64,000 bases of DNA from Paenibacillus sp. IHBB 10380 (GCF_000949425.1 NZ_CP010976.1:992001-1056000), one strand, 5' to 3'; counted from the first letter of the stretch, positions 37,601 through 47,142 are shown. Notes: generated by a model not told the origin, from the sequence alone. Program-made: numbers and translations.

Positions 37601-37776
37601 TTTGCTAAGGAAACTTTCCCGCACCTATAATCCTTTTATAACATATCCCAAATATATTATATTTTTTAATAGGTACATGGTAGTATTTGGGTGAAAGGGT
37701 GAGCAAAGTTGAGGCAGAAGAAATATTAGGGTTGGGTGAAATTGATTCAACTATAAAACTAAAGAGAGTGGTTTAG

Positions 37777-39003
37777 ATGACTTTTTAGGAGAAATTAGCA
37801 ATATATGCTGACTTGATCTTAAGTGTGGGCTTGAATGTCAAACCAGGAGAAAACATTCAGATTAAATTTGATTCACAAAATCTCGAATTAGTTCGATTGA
37901 CTGTCAAAAGAGCTTATCAAATGGGAGCGGCTCATATTGTATATGATTTTCAAGATGATGAAATGAATTTGGCAAGATACCAACATTTGAACGATGACCT
38001 TTTAGACGATTTTCCATCTGTGGTGGCAGATTTTAAACTGAATTTGTACAAAGTAGGTTATCTGCAATTATCGCTAGTATCTCCAAATCCAAACCTATTG
38101 AAACAAGTGGAAAGTGATCGAGTGGGAAGAATTAATAATGCTCGCTCAAAATCCATGCAAGAATCGATGAGATACGGTATGGAAAATCACTCAAAATGGG
38201 TTGTGGTAGCTGCTTCATCAAAAGACTGGGCAAAAGCTGTTTTCCCAACCTTACCTGAAGAAGAAGCCATATCACTTTTATGGGAGAATATCTTTATGGC
38301 AACACGTGTTACTATGAAAGATCCTAAAGAGGCCTGGTTAAAACACGATGCTCGGTTAAAAGAGTATCAAACGTATTTGAATCAAAAAAGATATTGTAAA
38401 TTGCATTTTGTGAGTGAGCTGACTGATTTAACAGTAGGGCTTGTTGAAGGGCATGTCTGGAATGGTGGTTCGGAAAAAACCGTTTCAGGAGAAGTATTTA
38501 TATCCAATATGCCCGTTGAAGAAGTCTGGACGATGCCCAACACAATAGAAGTAAATGGATATGTTACCATGGCTAAACCGCTAATCATTTCTGGTAAACT
38601 TGTGAATACGTTGAAATTGGTATTCAAACACGGAGAAGTTGTGGAGTATGAAAGTGATCAGCCAGACACCATTAAGCTGTTACTAGAATCAGATAGTGGA
38701 GCTAAACGTTTAGGAGAAGTTGCGCTAGTTTCTATTGATTCACCAATTGAGAAAACAGGTATCCATTTTAAAAATACATTATTTGATGAAAATGCTGCGA
38801 GTCATTTGGCGTTTGGACAGGCCTACTTAGATAATATAGAAGGCGGTAATATTATGAGCCTTGAAGAAAGAAAAGAACGCGGTATGAATCACTCTTCAAT
38901 CCATAAAGATTTCATGATTGGCAACAAAGAAATGGCAGTTTATGGTGTGACAAATGATGGGCAAGAAGAAGCAATAATGATAAAAGGGCAGTGGGTTATT
39001 TAA
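37777..39003 (+). pseudogene. M29-family aminopeptidase with amber fourth codon
   Basis: From ATG 37777 the frame reads M-T-F-stop-E-K-L-A-I-Y-A-D-L, where relatives have glutamine at codon 4. TAG at 37786-37788 is one base from CAG. The remaining 404 codons are intact and resemble thermophilic-type M29 metallo-aminopeptidases (SDRVGRINNARSKSM; C-terminal EGGNIMSLEERKERGMNHSSIHKDFMIG is shortened here in description to the HSSIHKDFMIG metal-site region). A TTG at 37813 could restart translation but has no ribosome binding site. So it is a recent nonsense allele, or the stop is read through. Confidence 0.8.
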
Positions 39004-39256
39004 TAAAGAATGGAATTTCAATTATATATTGAAATAGAGTATTCCGATGAGAAACTTGGACGCAAGAGGGGGATGATAACGGCGAATGAAAGGGACTATC
39101 CATCCGATCTTGTTGGCTTAATTGAGCTATACCAGCTAATAGCTTGTCAACATTACCAGTAAAGTGAAGCCATATCATGTGATATAGTTAAAATAAACAT
39201 GCCAAATAACCCTCCAGTTCAAGCAACGATTTGGAAGGTTAAACCAATTAGATTGG

Positions 39257-40464
39257 TTAAGCCGGACGGAATGCCTTCTTACTTTTCAAGATGGCATGTA
39301 GCCAATGAACTAGCTTATTTGCACATGCGACCAATGCCACTTTATGTGGTTTTCCCTCGGTTCTTTTGCGTTCGTAAAATTCTTTGAGCCGAGTGTTTCG
39401 AGAACGGATAAGTCCACATTGAACAGCCATCACCAGCGCGTAACGTAGCTGCCTTGAACCGCGTTTCGTGATTCGATTTCGAGTTGCTGTAAACTTACCT
39501 GAAGCAAAGACACTTGGGTCAATGCCTGCAAAGGCGACTAGCTTTTTAGGATGATCAAATCGGTCGACTTCTCCAATTTCAGATAAAATTGTTGCCGCAA
39601 TTTTATGTCCAATACCGGGAATCGACTGAATTAAATCAAATTCTTCAATTTCTTCAGCCAGAGCATCTATGTTCTGTTCCAATCCTGTAAGATGCTCTTG
39701 GTATTGAAGAATGAGGGTAATAAGGACTTTCAAATTAATTAAGTGGCTTGCGTACATGGTTTGCTGAAATGGGTTTTGTTTAGCCGCATTTAGCAGCCGT
39801 TGAACGCGTTGGTTAATCCAGTCCGCTGAACGTCCTCGTTTCGAAGAAAGCAGTTCTTTCATTTTAGCTTTGAGTGTATCTTCGTCCGTCTGCAAAACCG
39901 AATATGAGGTTGGGAATTCACTTAAAAACCGTAGCGAAATACCTGAATACATAGATCCAAAGACACCTTTGTAAGCAGGGAAAACTTGATCTAGAACAGC
40001 TTGGAATTGCAGTTAGTCTGTACACACATCTTTGAAAGAGACTCATATTGCCTTGTCAGATAGCGTAGATTGAGCAGTTGCACACCCCTTTTTTTAAAAG
40101 GTTCAAACTCTTCTTTGTAGTACAACTCTCCCAACAGATAAGCGTCAGCAGCATCCGTCTTTACTTTACGAAGCTGAGACTTCCTAAGCCGATTTGAGAT
40201 GAGTGGATTAATGACAATGTAAATATATTGATGCTCCTCTAGGAACTGAACAACGGGGCTTTGGTAATGTCCGGTTGCTTCTAGAATAAGTAAAGGACGT
40301 TGTTTGGATATAGACTCAACGTCCTTTAAAACTTGATGGAGATTCGCTAGACCATCACGAGTGTGCTGGAAATGGAACGTCCCTCTGAATGGGTTTCCGC
40401 GCTCTAAAAAGGCTTGTCCATGGCTTTCTTCTTTAGAAATATCTAGACCGATAACTGGATTCAT
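39257..40464 (-). pseudogene. IS110-family transposase, single frameshift
   Basis: The N-terminal RuvC-like DEDD half starts at ATG 40464 (MNPVIGLDISKEES; then ILEATGHYQSP and KVKTDAADAYLLGEL supply the acidic residues). The C-terminal Tnp20 half runs 39952-39257 with IQSIPGIGHKIAATILSEIG and GIDPSVFASGKFTATRNR, which holds the conserved serine. The two halves are in different frames. Near 40005 the DNA reads GTACAGACTAACTGC where an intact copy would need one more base, so a 1-base loss is likely. The start follows GGGAGAG. Confidence 0.88.
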
Positions 40465-40499
40465 TTCATCTCTCCCTGTATGTGTAGATTTACTGGCAG

Positions 40500-40705
40500 C
40501 CCCTACGTTTTCCTCTTGTCGCTCCATAGCATCGCTTGTTATACGGGATCTTACGTCCCAACCAGCCTCAAACATGGTCATGACAAGTAGGGGTGAACAT
40601 TATAGCGCTCGGGATCAAGTCCCACGGGCAGGTACGTTCGACCAGACTACCTTAATCCTCTATGCAAATGAAAAAAGGATCAACCAGAAAGAACTGGTTG
40701 ATCTC
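40500..40705 (-). ncRNA. Candidate IS110 bridge RNA, element A
   Basis: Reading along the minus strand the region has a 5' hairpin (CTGGTTGA/TCAACCAG, 40680-40701), a target loop with stem GGGA/TCCC (40611-40623) next to ACGGGCAGGT (40624-40633), and a donor loop with stem GGGA/TCCC (40545-40559) next to AAACATG (40570-40576). Plus-strand spellings are given. ACGGGCAGGT recurs exactly in the insertion flank (40715-40724). AAACATG recurs exactly at the element's own right end (39195-39201). Order and placement upstream of the transposase agree with the IS621 bridge RNA. Ends are approximate. Confidence 0.78.
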
Positions 40706-40713
40706 ATAATACG

Positions 40714-40775
40714 AACGGGCAGGTTAGTTGAATATCAATTTTTGAGCAGGCTTCGGAAGCCTGCTCATTATTTAA
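40714..40775 (+). repeat. Two-hairpin repeat, copy R4, split by IS110 element A
   Basis: AACGGGCAGGTTAGTTGAAT is the distal part of the left module. The central hairpin GAGCAGGCTT/AAGCCTGCTC (40744-40766) follows. The proximal part of the left module is interrupted by the insertion; the other flank (TTAAAATAAA) lies at 39188-39197. Confidence 0.75.
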
Positions 40776-40837
40776 AGAAAATATAACCATCAACGCCCCG
40801 GTTGTACTGATGATTTCAATAAAAATTCCTCATTCTC

Positions 40838-41581
40838 CTATTTCTGTTCCGTCCCTTTTTCTAGAGCGTGAGCAATGCTAATCTCCACAAAGTTCAGCAC
40901 TTCGTCGGATACGGGATATAGTCCTGACTCTAACGTAGGGAGCTTCCTCACTTCCCAAAACTTGTCCATCAATTTCTCGTCTCCATTAAAGGTTTCGTGT
41001 GATAGCTTCATTAACTCGCAGGCAATGTTATAACCTTCATCAGATTCAGGTGGAACAGATTGCTGTATGCACCACTCAATCCGGCGCAGCAAAGAGACAT
41101 ATTGCTGAGTGGTCTGGTCATTACTGCTGAGATTGGGTAGTGCATTCTGTAGAAATGCACTTTCGTCATCGTTGAAGTAATCGATCCACTGTTTAGAAAT
41201 GGGTTGTACGTTATGGACCAGATGAGAAACCCGATCCCAGGAGAGTGTACCTTCTAGATCTATCATGTTGATCAAAGACGTAGTATTTGCAATACTGCCC
41301 TGAAGAGAAGTGAGCTGCTTCTGAAGATGATTATGATGTGCGATTAGAATATGACGAAAAGATAGCATGTCCATTACATTTTGAATGTCTTCAAGCGGTA
41401 GTGATAGTGATTTAAGCAACGTTGTCTTTTCGAGAGTGAATAAATCTTCCACTGAATAATAGCGGCGACCGTTATCTTCCTTATAACTCGGCGTAAGAAG
41501 GCCTATCTGATCATAATAACGCAATGTACGGACTGAAATGTTCCGCTGTTTGGATACTTGTCCTGTTGTCCACCTCTTCAT
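40838..41581 (-). CDS. MerR-family regulator with long effector domain
   Basis: A 247-residue regulator. The N-terminal winged helix MKRWTTGQVSKQRNISVRTL and RYYDQIGLLTPS are typical of MerR. A coiled linker follows (about residues 75-110), then a 130-residue C-terminal domain with no cysteine metal site, so it likely senses a small molecule. TipAS-like architecture is possible. GGAGGATT precedes its ATG. It is divergent from a CPBP protease gene whose promoter has the long spacer that MerR proteins act on. Confidence 0.88.
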   Translation of the reverse strand: MKRWTTGQVSKQRNISVRTLRYYDQIGLLTPSYKEDNGRRYYSVEDLFTLEKTTLLKSLSLPLEDIQNVMDMLSFRHILIAHHNHLQKQLTSLQGSIANTTSLINMIDLEGTLSWDRVSHLVHNVQPISKQWIDYFNDDESAFLQNALPNLSSNDQTTQQYVSLLRRIEWCIQQSVPPESDEGYNIACELMKLSHETFNGDEKLMDKFWEVRKLPTLESGLYPVSDEVLNFVEISIAHALEKGTEQK

Positions 41582-41605
41582 GTTAAATCCTCCTGAAAAT
41601 AATGC

Positions 41606-41636
41606 TTGAAGGTAACGTAACGTAACCTATTATAGT
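41606..41636 (+). promoter_or_regulatory. MerR-type promoter with operator
   Basis: TTGAAG (41606-41611) and TATAGT (41631-41636) are separated by 19 bases, the over-long spacer of MerR-activated promoters. An imperfect dyad GGTAACG TAA CGTAACC (41611-41627) fills the spacer. It directs transcription of the CPBP gene. Confidence 0.75.
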
Positions 41637-41669
41637 TGAATTATAACACAGAGAGTTGAGGGATTAAGT

Positions 41670-42371
41670 ATGAATAAGACAGAAATCTGGAAGAAGATGG
41701 ACACGTGGACATGGCGTGAACTGACTGCTTTACTCGCGCTTGAATTTATATTCGTGATGTTCGTTATCAAATACGCGGTACAGTCAATGTATGAAAAATG
41801 GTTGGGTAATACGCTTTATTCAGGGACTCTTACAGGGCTTACGATCGCGATTACACTTTTGCTGGGATTATATTTAGTTGCCTTACGGCCGAAGAATCTG
41901 TCCTGGACAGATGTAGGAGTAAAGAGGTTTCCTGCTAAAGATTGGTGGAAGATTCCACTCTGGACAATGGTTCTCTTCGTACTTAGTGTGATGGCATTTT
42001 ATCTCACAAGTTTTCTTGGAAATACGGTGGATAATAGCAAAACAGAGAGTCTGCAGCAAAATGTCACTTTATTTACTGTTCTTATAGGTATTGTATCAGC
42101 AGGGATCGTGTCGCCTTTCTATGAAGAGATATTTTACCGTGGATTTATATATCGCTGGCTGCGGACACGTGTTGGTATGAGGTGGGCAATTGTGATTAGC
42201 TCGCTGATCTTTAGTGCTGCACATTTTCCTACATTGAATGTTATGCCTGTGAGTATTGTTAGTGGAGTTGTGCTTGCATGGACATATGAGCGGACGGGAT
42301 CGGTAGTGCCTGGGATGATCGTTCACGGGGTGTATAATACGATTGCCGTGTTGCTAACAGCGATGAGTTAG
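41670..42371 (+). CDS. CPBP-family intramembrane metalloprotease
   Basis: A 233-residue membrane protein of the Abi/CAAX-protease group. The active-site motifs are present: EEIFYRGF (EExxxR), FSAAHF (FxxxH) and HGVYNT (HxxxN). Six to seven hydrophobic helices are visible. Bacterial members are linked to bacteriocin self-immunity or membrane protein processing. It is controlled by the divergent MerR regulator. AGAGAGTTGAGGG lies upstream of the ATG. Confidence 0.9.
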   Translation: MNKTEIWKKMDTWTWRELTALLALEFIFVMFVIKYAVQSMYEKWLGNTLYSGTLTGLTIAITLLLGLYLVALRPKNLSWTDVGVKRFPAKDWWKIPLWTMVLFVLSVMAFYLTSFLGNTVDNSKTESLQQNVTLFTVLIGIVSAGIVSPFYEEIFYRGFIYRWLRTRVGMRWAIVISSLIFSAAHFPTLNVMPVSIVSGVVLAWTYERTGSVVPGMIVHGVYNTIAVLLTAMS

Positions 42372-42488
42372 AATGATGATTATATTATGTATACACGATG
42401 AGCGCTGATGAGCCTCTGTGTTTCTGCATTAATTGGACGAGAGAGCAGCGTATTTAAGACTTGGGTACTGACCAAAAGCCTGGGTGTA

Positions 42489-42586
42489 ATTCAACTAACG
42501 GGATACGTTAGTTCAATAAATACAAGAGGGCAGCTGGTCATCTCGATCGGGTGCCTTTGTTCAGCTGACGGGCAGGAAAATGTAAT
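42489..42586 (+). repeat. Two-hairpin intergenic repeat, copy R5 (most complete)
   Basis: Left hairpin AACTAACG (42493-42500), GGATA, CGTTAGTT (42506-42513) is perfect. The central stem is AGGGCA/TGCCT with T-run. The right module CAGCTGACGGGCAGG (42562-42576) contains ACGGGCAGG, nine of ten bases of the element A guide. It lies in the 300-bp gap after the CPBP gene, which holds nothing else recognisable. Confidence 0.8.
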
Positions 42587-42673
42587 AGCCACATAGAATA
42601 AATTCATAGCGTGCTTTCATAGGATGAATTTCATCAGAATAATCAAGTTAGCAATGAATCGAGGTGTGATCAT

Positions 42674-43451
42674 ATGACCAGGAGAATGAAAATGAATACT
42701 TCAAATTCAACTTATGATGCAAGTGAAGCCAATGAAATTGAAGCAGAGATTAATCGCCTTAAAGCACAGGCTTTGATGGGATGGGAGAAGGAATATCAAT
42801 ATTTAGAATGGCATGGCTTGGAAGATGGAATGAATGTGTTAGAAGTGGGTTGTGGACCGGGATTTGTTACGGAACAGCTTATTAAGAACCTGCCAAATAG
42901 TAAAATAACAGCATTAGATTTTGATAAAAAGCTACTAACTAACGCTGAACAGCTCTGTACTGCTCTGTACTGCCTCAAATGTAAACTTCATTCAATCCTC
43001 TGTTTATGATATGAGCCTTCCGGATAATAGATATGATTTCGCTATAGCTCGTTTAATTTTCCTTCACTTATACGAGCCTGTAAAAGCAGTAGAAGAGATT
43101 TTTAGGGTGCTGAAGCCTGGTGGAAAGTTAGTAATCATTGATATAGATGATGGCATTTTTGGTGTTGTACAACCCAATATCGACAATCTCCATTCGATCA
43201 TTAGCAAGTTAATTCGCATGCAAGGTGATGCTGGAGGTAATCGTGAAGTTGGACGAAGTTTACCCAGATTATTGAAAAAAACGGGTTATTCTAATATTAG
43301 TTTGGACGCAATTTCTATACATAGTGATTTAGAAGGAATAGAAGGCTTTGTGGAGCAATTTAATCCAAAGAGATTTGAACCATTTTTTAGGAGTGGGACT
43401 CTATCTGAAAGTGACTTTCATCATATAGAAAAACATATGAAAATTTATTAA
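42674..43451 (+). pseudogene. Class I SAM-dependent methyltransferase split by a 10-bp duplication
   Basis: The N-terminal part has the SAM motif I (NVLEVGCGPGFVTE) and KITALDFDKKLL. The second part has motif post-II/IV (DNRYDFAIARLIF) and LKPGGKLVIIDID. The frame breaks at a tandem duplication GCTCTGTACT GCTCTGTACT (42952-42971). Removing one copy restores a single 255-residue frame through LCTASNVNFIQSSVYDM. Ribosome binding site GAGGTG precedes ATG 42674. Substrate unknown. Confidence 0.9.
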
Positions 43452-43499
43452 TTAATCCTGATTCGTATGTTATGATGATTTTTCTTTTAGCGTGTGGAA

Positions 43500-43600
43500 C
43501 AAAGCCGTTAAATGGTACGGATGATAAATGAATAGCTAGGCTCTAATGGGAACCACTGCTGTGCTTGTCTACCAGCTGGGCAGTGGAATTTCTTCCATTA
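43500..43600 (+). repeat. Degenerate two-hairpin repeat
   Basis: TTAAATGGTACGGATGATAA resembles the left module. The stem CCACTGC/GCAGTGG (about 43551-43575) follows. It is too diverged for certainty. The rest of the gap 43452-43674 shows nothing clear. Confidence 0.4.
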
Positions 43601-43735
43601 AATAAAAACTTGAATGGATGAGAACGCATAATAATATATCGTTGAACCTAAAGTGAATTCAATATCAATAATGAGCATGCGAATAGCCTTCCTATTATTA
43701 TTGGAAGGCATTTCTTTCAGAAGAAAGTTCTGATT

Positions 43736-44749
43736 CTAGACGATATCCATAAAGGCTTCTTTTCGTGTTAAAACGGCAAATATCCAATGAAGCAGCTTGT
43801 TTATGCAAGCCACGACTGCCACTCGGTATGGTTTTCCCTCACTACGTTTCTTATCATAGAATGCTCTTAACTTCTTTGCTTCCAGAAGGTCTAATCCCGC
43901 ATAAAACAGCAAGATACAGGGTGTGTCGAAGTCGTTTGGAACCACGTTTTGTGATTCGATTTGTTGTTGCCGTAAATTTCCCAGACGACTATACACTAGG
44001 ATCAATGCCTGCAAATGCAACTAGCTTCTTCGCGCGATTTTATTGCCGATACCGGGAATCGATTGAATAATTGGATATTCCTCTACTTCAGTAGCAAGTG
44101 CATCAATCTGTTCCTCCAAATAGGCTAGATACTGAAGTAGTAACCCCACGTACAAATTAAGGCTTATTAGGTGGCTCTTATACGTTATTTTTTGAAAAGG
44201 ATTGCTACTTGCTGTAGCTATGATGAGCTTTGGCTTTGCCTTTTCTTCTGCCCAACGTTCAGAACGGCTTGATCTAAGACGGCTTGGAATTGCAACTTTG
44301 CTTGAACATACATATCCGTGATGGACTCAAATTGCCTTGTTAGAAGACGAAGATTCAAGAGTTGAATGCCCCTCTGTTTGTGAACCTCGAACTCTTCTTT
44401 AGTAATACAGTTCACAGAGCTGGTAGGCATCCACTGCGTCTGTTTTTACCTTGCGTAGACTAGATTTCTTCGCTTGATGAGAAATGAGTGGATTCACAAC
44501 AATGAAATGGATTTTTTGTTATTCAAGGAATTGAATGACTGCTTCGTGATAATGTCCTGTTGATTCTAAAATGACAGCGGCAGAAACCCTAGATTTCGTT
44601 TGAAGGGTCTTCACTATGTTGAATAATTCCTCTAGCCCTTCTTGTGTATGAAGAAAACAAAAGCTTTTACCGTAAGGTTGTCCTTTATTTAAGAATGCTT
44701 GACCTTCGCTTTTACCTTTTGAGATATCCAGACCAATAACTGGATTCAT
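43736..44749 (-). pseudogene. IS110-family transposase, multiply broken
   Basis: The N-terminus starts at 44749 (MNPVIGLDISKGKSEGQAFL) and reads ILESTGHYHEAVIQFLE to an in-frame TAA at about 44519. Homology to element A continues beyond it (VNPLISHQAKKSSLRKVK), then changes frame near 44400 (RGIQLLNLRLLTRQFES). The C-terminal part (43736-44020) includes KKLRAFYDKKRSEGKP. At least one nonsense change and two or more frameshifts are present. Confidence 0.85.
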
Positions 44750-44761
44750 ACGATTCTCATC

Positions 44762-44992
44762 CTCTCTGATTGTATGGTTGCCGGTAACCCCTATGACATC
44801 TGCTTGCAGTTCCACAGCATCGCACGTGATGCGAGATCTAGGTCTCAACCAGCCAAAGCATGGTTTCTACAAGTAGGGGGCGAACAGTTTTAGCGACGGG
44901 ATGTTATCCCAGGGACACGATCGATCAACCCCGACTACCGTTATTAGACCCACTTAATATAAAGAGGTCAACCAGTAAAAACTGGCTAATCT
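44762..44992 (-). ncRNA. Candidate IS110 bridge RNA, element B
   Basis: Same layout as element A (plus-strand spelling): 5' hairpin TCAACCAG/CTGGCTAA (44968-44989); target loop stem GGGA/TCCC (44898-44910) next to GGGACACG (44912-44919); donor loop stem GAGA/TCTC (44833-44846) next to AGCATG (44857-44862). GGGACACG recurs in the flank at 45004-45011. AGCATG recurs at the element's right end (43674-43679). Compared with A the donor stem has a compensatory G-C to A-T change. Ends are approximate. Confidence 0.78.
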
Positions 44993-45001
44993 CATAATAC
45001 G

Positions 45002-45082
45002 ACGGGACACGCTAGTTCAGTAAAACAGATTAAACCCTCTCATTTCAAGCAAACCTAGATTTATTAGGTCTAATGGGAGGTT
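45002..45082 (+). repeat. Two-hairpin repeat, copy split by IS110 element B
   Basis: ACGGGACACGCTAGTTCAGT is the distal left module, followed by a weak inverted pair CCTAGATTTATTAGG (45053-45067) and then the recombinase ribosome binding site. Confidence 0.6.
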
Positions 45083-45086
45083 TTTT

Positions 45087-45930
45087 ATGAAGTTAAGTGA
45101 TTTATGGAGACTTTACGAAGCAGACAAACGAATTCAGGGATTTAGTCCGTTCACCTTAAAAGCTTACTCATTACAAATGAAGATGTTGATTAGCGAATTA
45201 GGTGACCTTGATATAGGAGAGATCACTTTACATTTGCTAAAGGAATATTTATCTAAACAGTCCGGGCGATTGAAGCTAAGTAGTTTAGGACACCGTATTC
45301 GATTTGTACGTTCTCTTTTTCGCTTTGGTTATGAAGAAAGGTACCTCACGATGAACCCCTCTCTCAAATTAAGGGAACCGAAGATGGATAAACGCATTCC
45401 GAAGTTCTTAATTGAAGAGGATGTGGTTCATCTGAAGATCTCTTGTCTATCCTCTCGAGAACGAGCTTTACTTGAATTCCTATATAGTTCTGGCTGTCGT
45501 GCTGGGGAGGTACAGAAGATAAACATTGAAGATCTTAACTGGGAGAATTGTTCAGCAATTGTAAACGGCAAGGGAGCCAAACAAAGAGAAATTTACTTCA
45601 CCACCGAATGCAAAGTGTGGTTAAAAAAATACCTGGAGAGTCACGAGGACTCCTGTAAGGCACTCTTTGTGACCGATACACACACCCTAACGACGAATGG
45701 CGATCCCGACGATCAGATGGGCATTAAAGCGATTAGCAAATCGAGGAGAAATTGAAGCTAATGTGTACCCTCATCGATTTCGCCATACCTATGCTTACCA
45801 ATTACTAGATAACGGAGCCCCTTTGGAATTCATTCAAGGAATGCTGGGGCATGAGAAAGCATCGACCACTCAGGTATACGCTCAACTGCGTGGAGAATGT
45901 AGACGAGAGTTGTATCGTCGTTTCTTTTAA
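45087..45930 (+). pseudogene. Tyrosine recombinase (XerD-like), frameshifted
   Basis: The N-terminal SAM-like core-binding domain and the first catalytic arginine (SSGCRAGEVQ) and lysine (GKGAKQREIYF) are in the first frame. The HRFRHTYA box, LGHEKAS and the nucleophile tyrosine (TQVYAQL) are in another frame after about 45690. One small indel near the run ACACACCC joins them. TAATGGGAGG precedes the ATG. An intact version would be about 280 residues. Confidence 0.85.
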
Positions 45931-45934
45931 TGTG

Positions 45935-46045
45935 CCTACAGGTGAAGGTAGTTGACCAAGGGTGGGCTACCTTTTCACAATTAACGGGTAGGATAGCGTG
46001 TGGCAACTAGCGAGTAATCGGCGTTCTTGAGGCTATAAGGCAGTT
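45935..46045 (+). repeat. Two-hairpin intergenic repeat, copy R7
   Basis: Hairpin GAAGGTAG/CTACCTTTTC (about 45944-45976), right module CAATTAACGGGTAGGATAGC, and a separate copy of CTATAAGGCAGTT (46033-46045). The left module is absent or replaced by the recombinase end. Confidence 0.65.
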
Positions 46046-46137
46046 ATGTGGAATAAAAGTTTGTTATTTATCTATTTCAAATGGCACTTATATGTGGTAA
46101 AGTTACTCACAATAATTTCCTGAGTCGAGGTGAAAAC

Positions 46138-47112
46138 ATGGAACATCGTATTCCTCCAATATTATTAGAATTGCAGAAAAACTCCCAACAATTGTTTGGG
46201 TTTAAGCTATATTCTTGGGAACCAATCTCGCTTGGTTGGCTTAATTTAAAGTGGAAGCTCGTGACAGACCGAGGGAAGTTTTTGCTTAAGGTTTATCATA
46301 CACAAAGATTTAGTAATATTGATGTACTTAGTAGAGCCTTGCAACAACAGCAGAGATTACATAATACAGGATTTCCATGTCCTGAATTGTTGACTGTAAA
46401 AGAGGAAGTTCTTCATCGATTTCACGACGAAAAGTTTATTATTATGCGGTTTTGTCCTGGAAAGATTGTTAAACCTAAATATATGAACAAACAACAAATG
46501 TATGAGCTTGGTACTGTTACTGGTAAGATGCATCGGATATTGAATGATTCTTCGATTAGTGTGGAAAGCAACCCACAATTCATACCACAGAGTCGTAATG
46601 AACGACTATTTCATTGGAATAATGTTATCGAAGATGCAAAAAACAATGATAAAGCACATTTAATAAGCAATATAGAACTACAATTGAGATTAACTGAAAC
46701 AATAGATGTTGATTCTTTTGGTAAGAGTACAGCAGGATGGACTCACAGAGACTTATGGGTTGATAATCTATTGTTTTATGATAATAAGGTTTCAGCTGTT
46801 CTTGATTTTGACAGACTGAATTTTGATTATCCAGAATTAGATGTAGCAAGAGCCATAATGTCTTGGGCATTTTATGATGGTATTTTACGTACCGATTTTG
46901 CTTCTGCCTATCTGGCTGGTTATCGCAAGGAAAATGAGTATCGTAATGGTATGTTAGTTGATTCCTTAAGAATGCTATGGTATTTGGAATCAGTATGGTG
47001 GATTAATTCGCAAATGGATTTACATAATGATATACAGGTAAGATTCGCCGAAGAAATGATTTGGTTAGCTCAAAATGATGAAAAGCTTCAGAAGGCTGTG
47101 GGGGGCTTATAA
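46138..47112 (+). CDS. APH/CotS-like phosphotransferase
   Basis: A 324-residue kinase-fold protein. The catalytic loop is THRDLWVDNLL and the metal-binding segment is AVLDFDRLNFDYPELDVARA, as in the APH/choline kinase superfamily and CotS-like spore proteins. DFD replaces the more common DFG/DFE. ATG 46138 follows GAGGTGAAAA; the in-frame ATG at 46081 lacks a site. No resistance spectrum can be predicted. Confidence 0.82.
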   Translation: MEHRIPPILLELQKNSQQLFGFKLYSWEPISLGWLNLKWKLVTDRGKFLLKVYHTQRFSNIDVLSRALQQQQRLHNTGFPCPELLTVKEEVLHRFHDEKFIIMRFCPGKIVKPKYMNKQQMYELGTVTGKMHRILNDSSISVESNPQFIPQSRNERLFHWNNVIEDAKNNDKAHLISNIELQLRLTETIDVDSFGKSTAGWTHRDLWVDNLLFYDNKVSAVLDFDRLNFDYPELDVARAIMSWAFYDGILRTDFASAYLAGYRKENEYRNGMLVDSLRMLWYLESVWWINSQMDLHNDIQVRFAEEMIWLAQNDEKLQKAVGGL

Positions 47113-47136
47113 ATGTTACGGTTAGAAACCGTAACA
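47112..47136 (+). terminator. Perfect hairpin after the kinase gene
   Basis: ATGTTACGGTT, AGA, AACCGTAACAT: an 11-bp perfect stem starting at the stop codon. It lacks a T-run, so termination would be weak. Confidence 0.55.
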
Positions 47137-47142
47137 TTGGAC

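Larger units (their letters stand above)
39198..40713 (-). mobile_element. IS110-family element A
   Basis: The element is about 1.5 kb and lies on the minus strand. Its left end (plus-strand right side) is ...CTCATAATACG at about 40713, shared with element B. Its right end begins near CATGCC at about 39198 and carries a hairpin AACCCTCC/GGAAGGTT that is homologous to those in B and fragment C. It contains a frameshifted transposase and a candidate bridge RNA. It is inserted inside a two-hairpin repeat (R4), next to AACGGGCAGG. No terminal inverted repeats, as expected for IS110. Confidence 0.85.
43675..45001 (-). mobile_element. IS110-family element B (decayed)
   Basis: A relative of element A on the same strand. 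Its left end matches element A (CTCATAATACG at 44991-45001). Its right end begins GCATGCGAATAGCC (43675) with the hairpin GCCTTCC/GGAAGGC. The transposase is broken in several places, yet the non-coding bridge-RNA-like region is well kept. It is inserted in a two-hairpin repeat next to ACGGGACACG. Confidence 0.83.

Noticed and set aside
40465..40581. Upstream extension of the IS110 element A transposase frame
   Set aside because: It overlaps the bridge-RNA-like region, is not conserved in element B and lacks a ribosome binding site. MNPVIGLDIS at 40464 is the family start.
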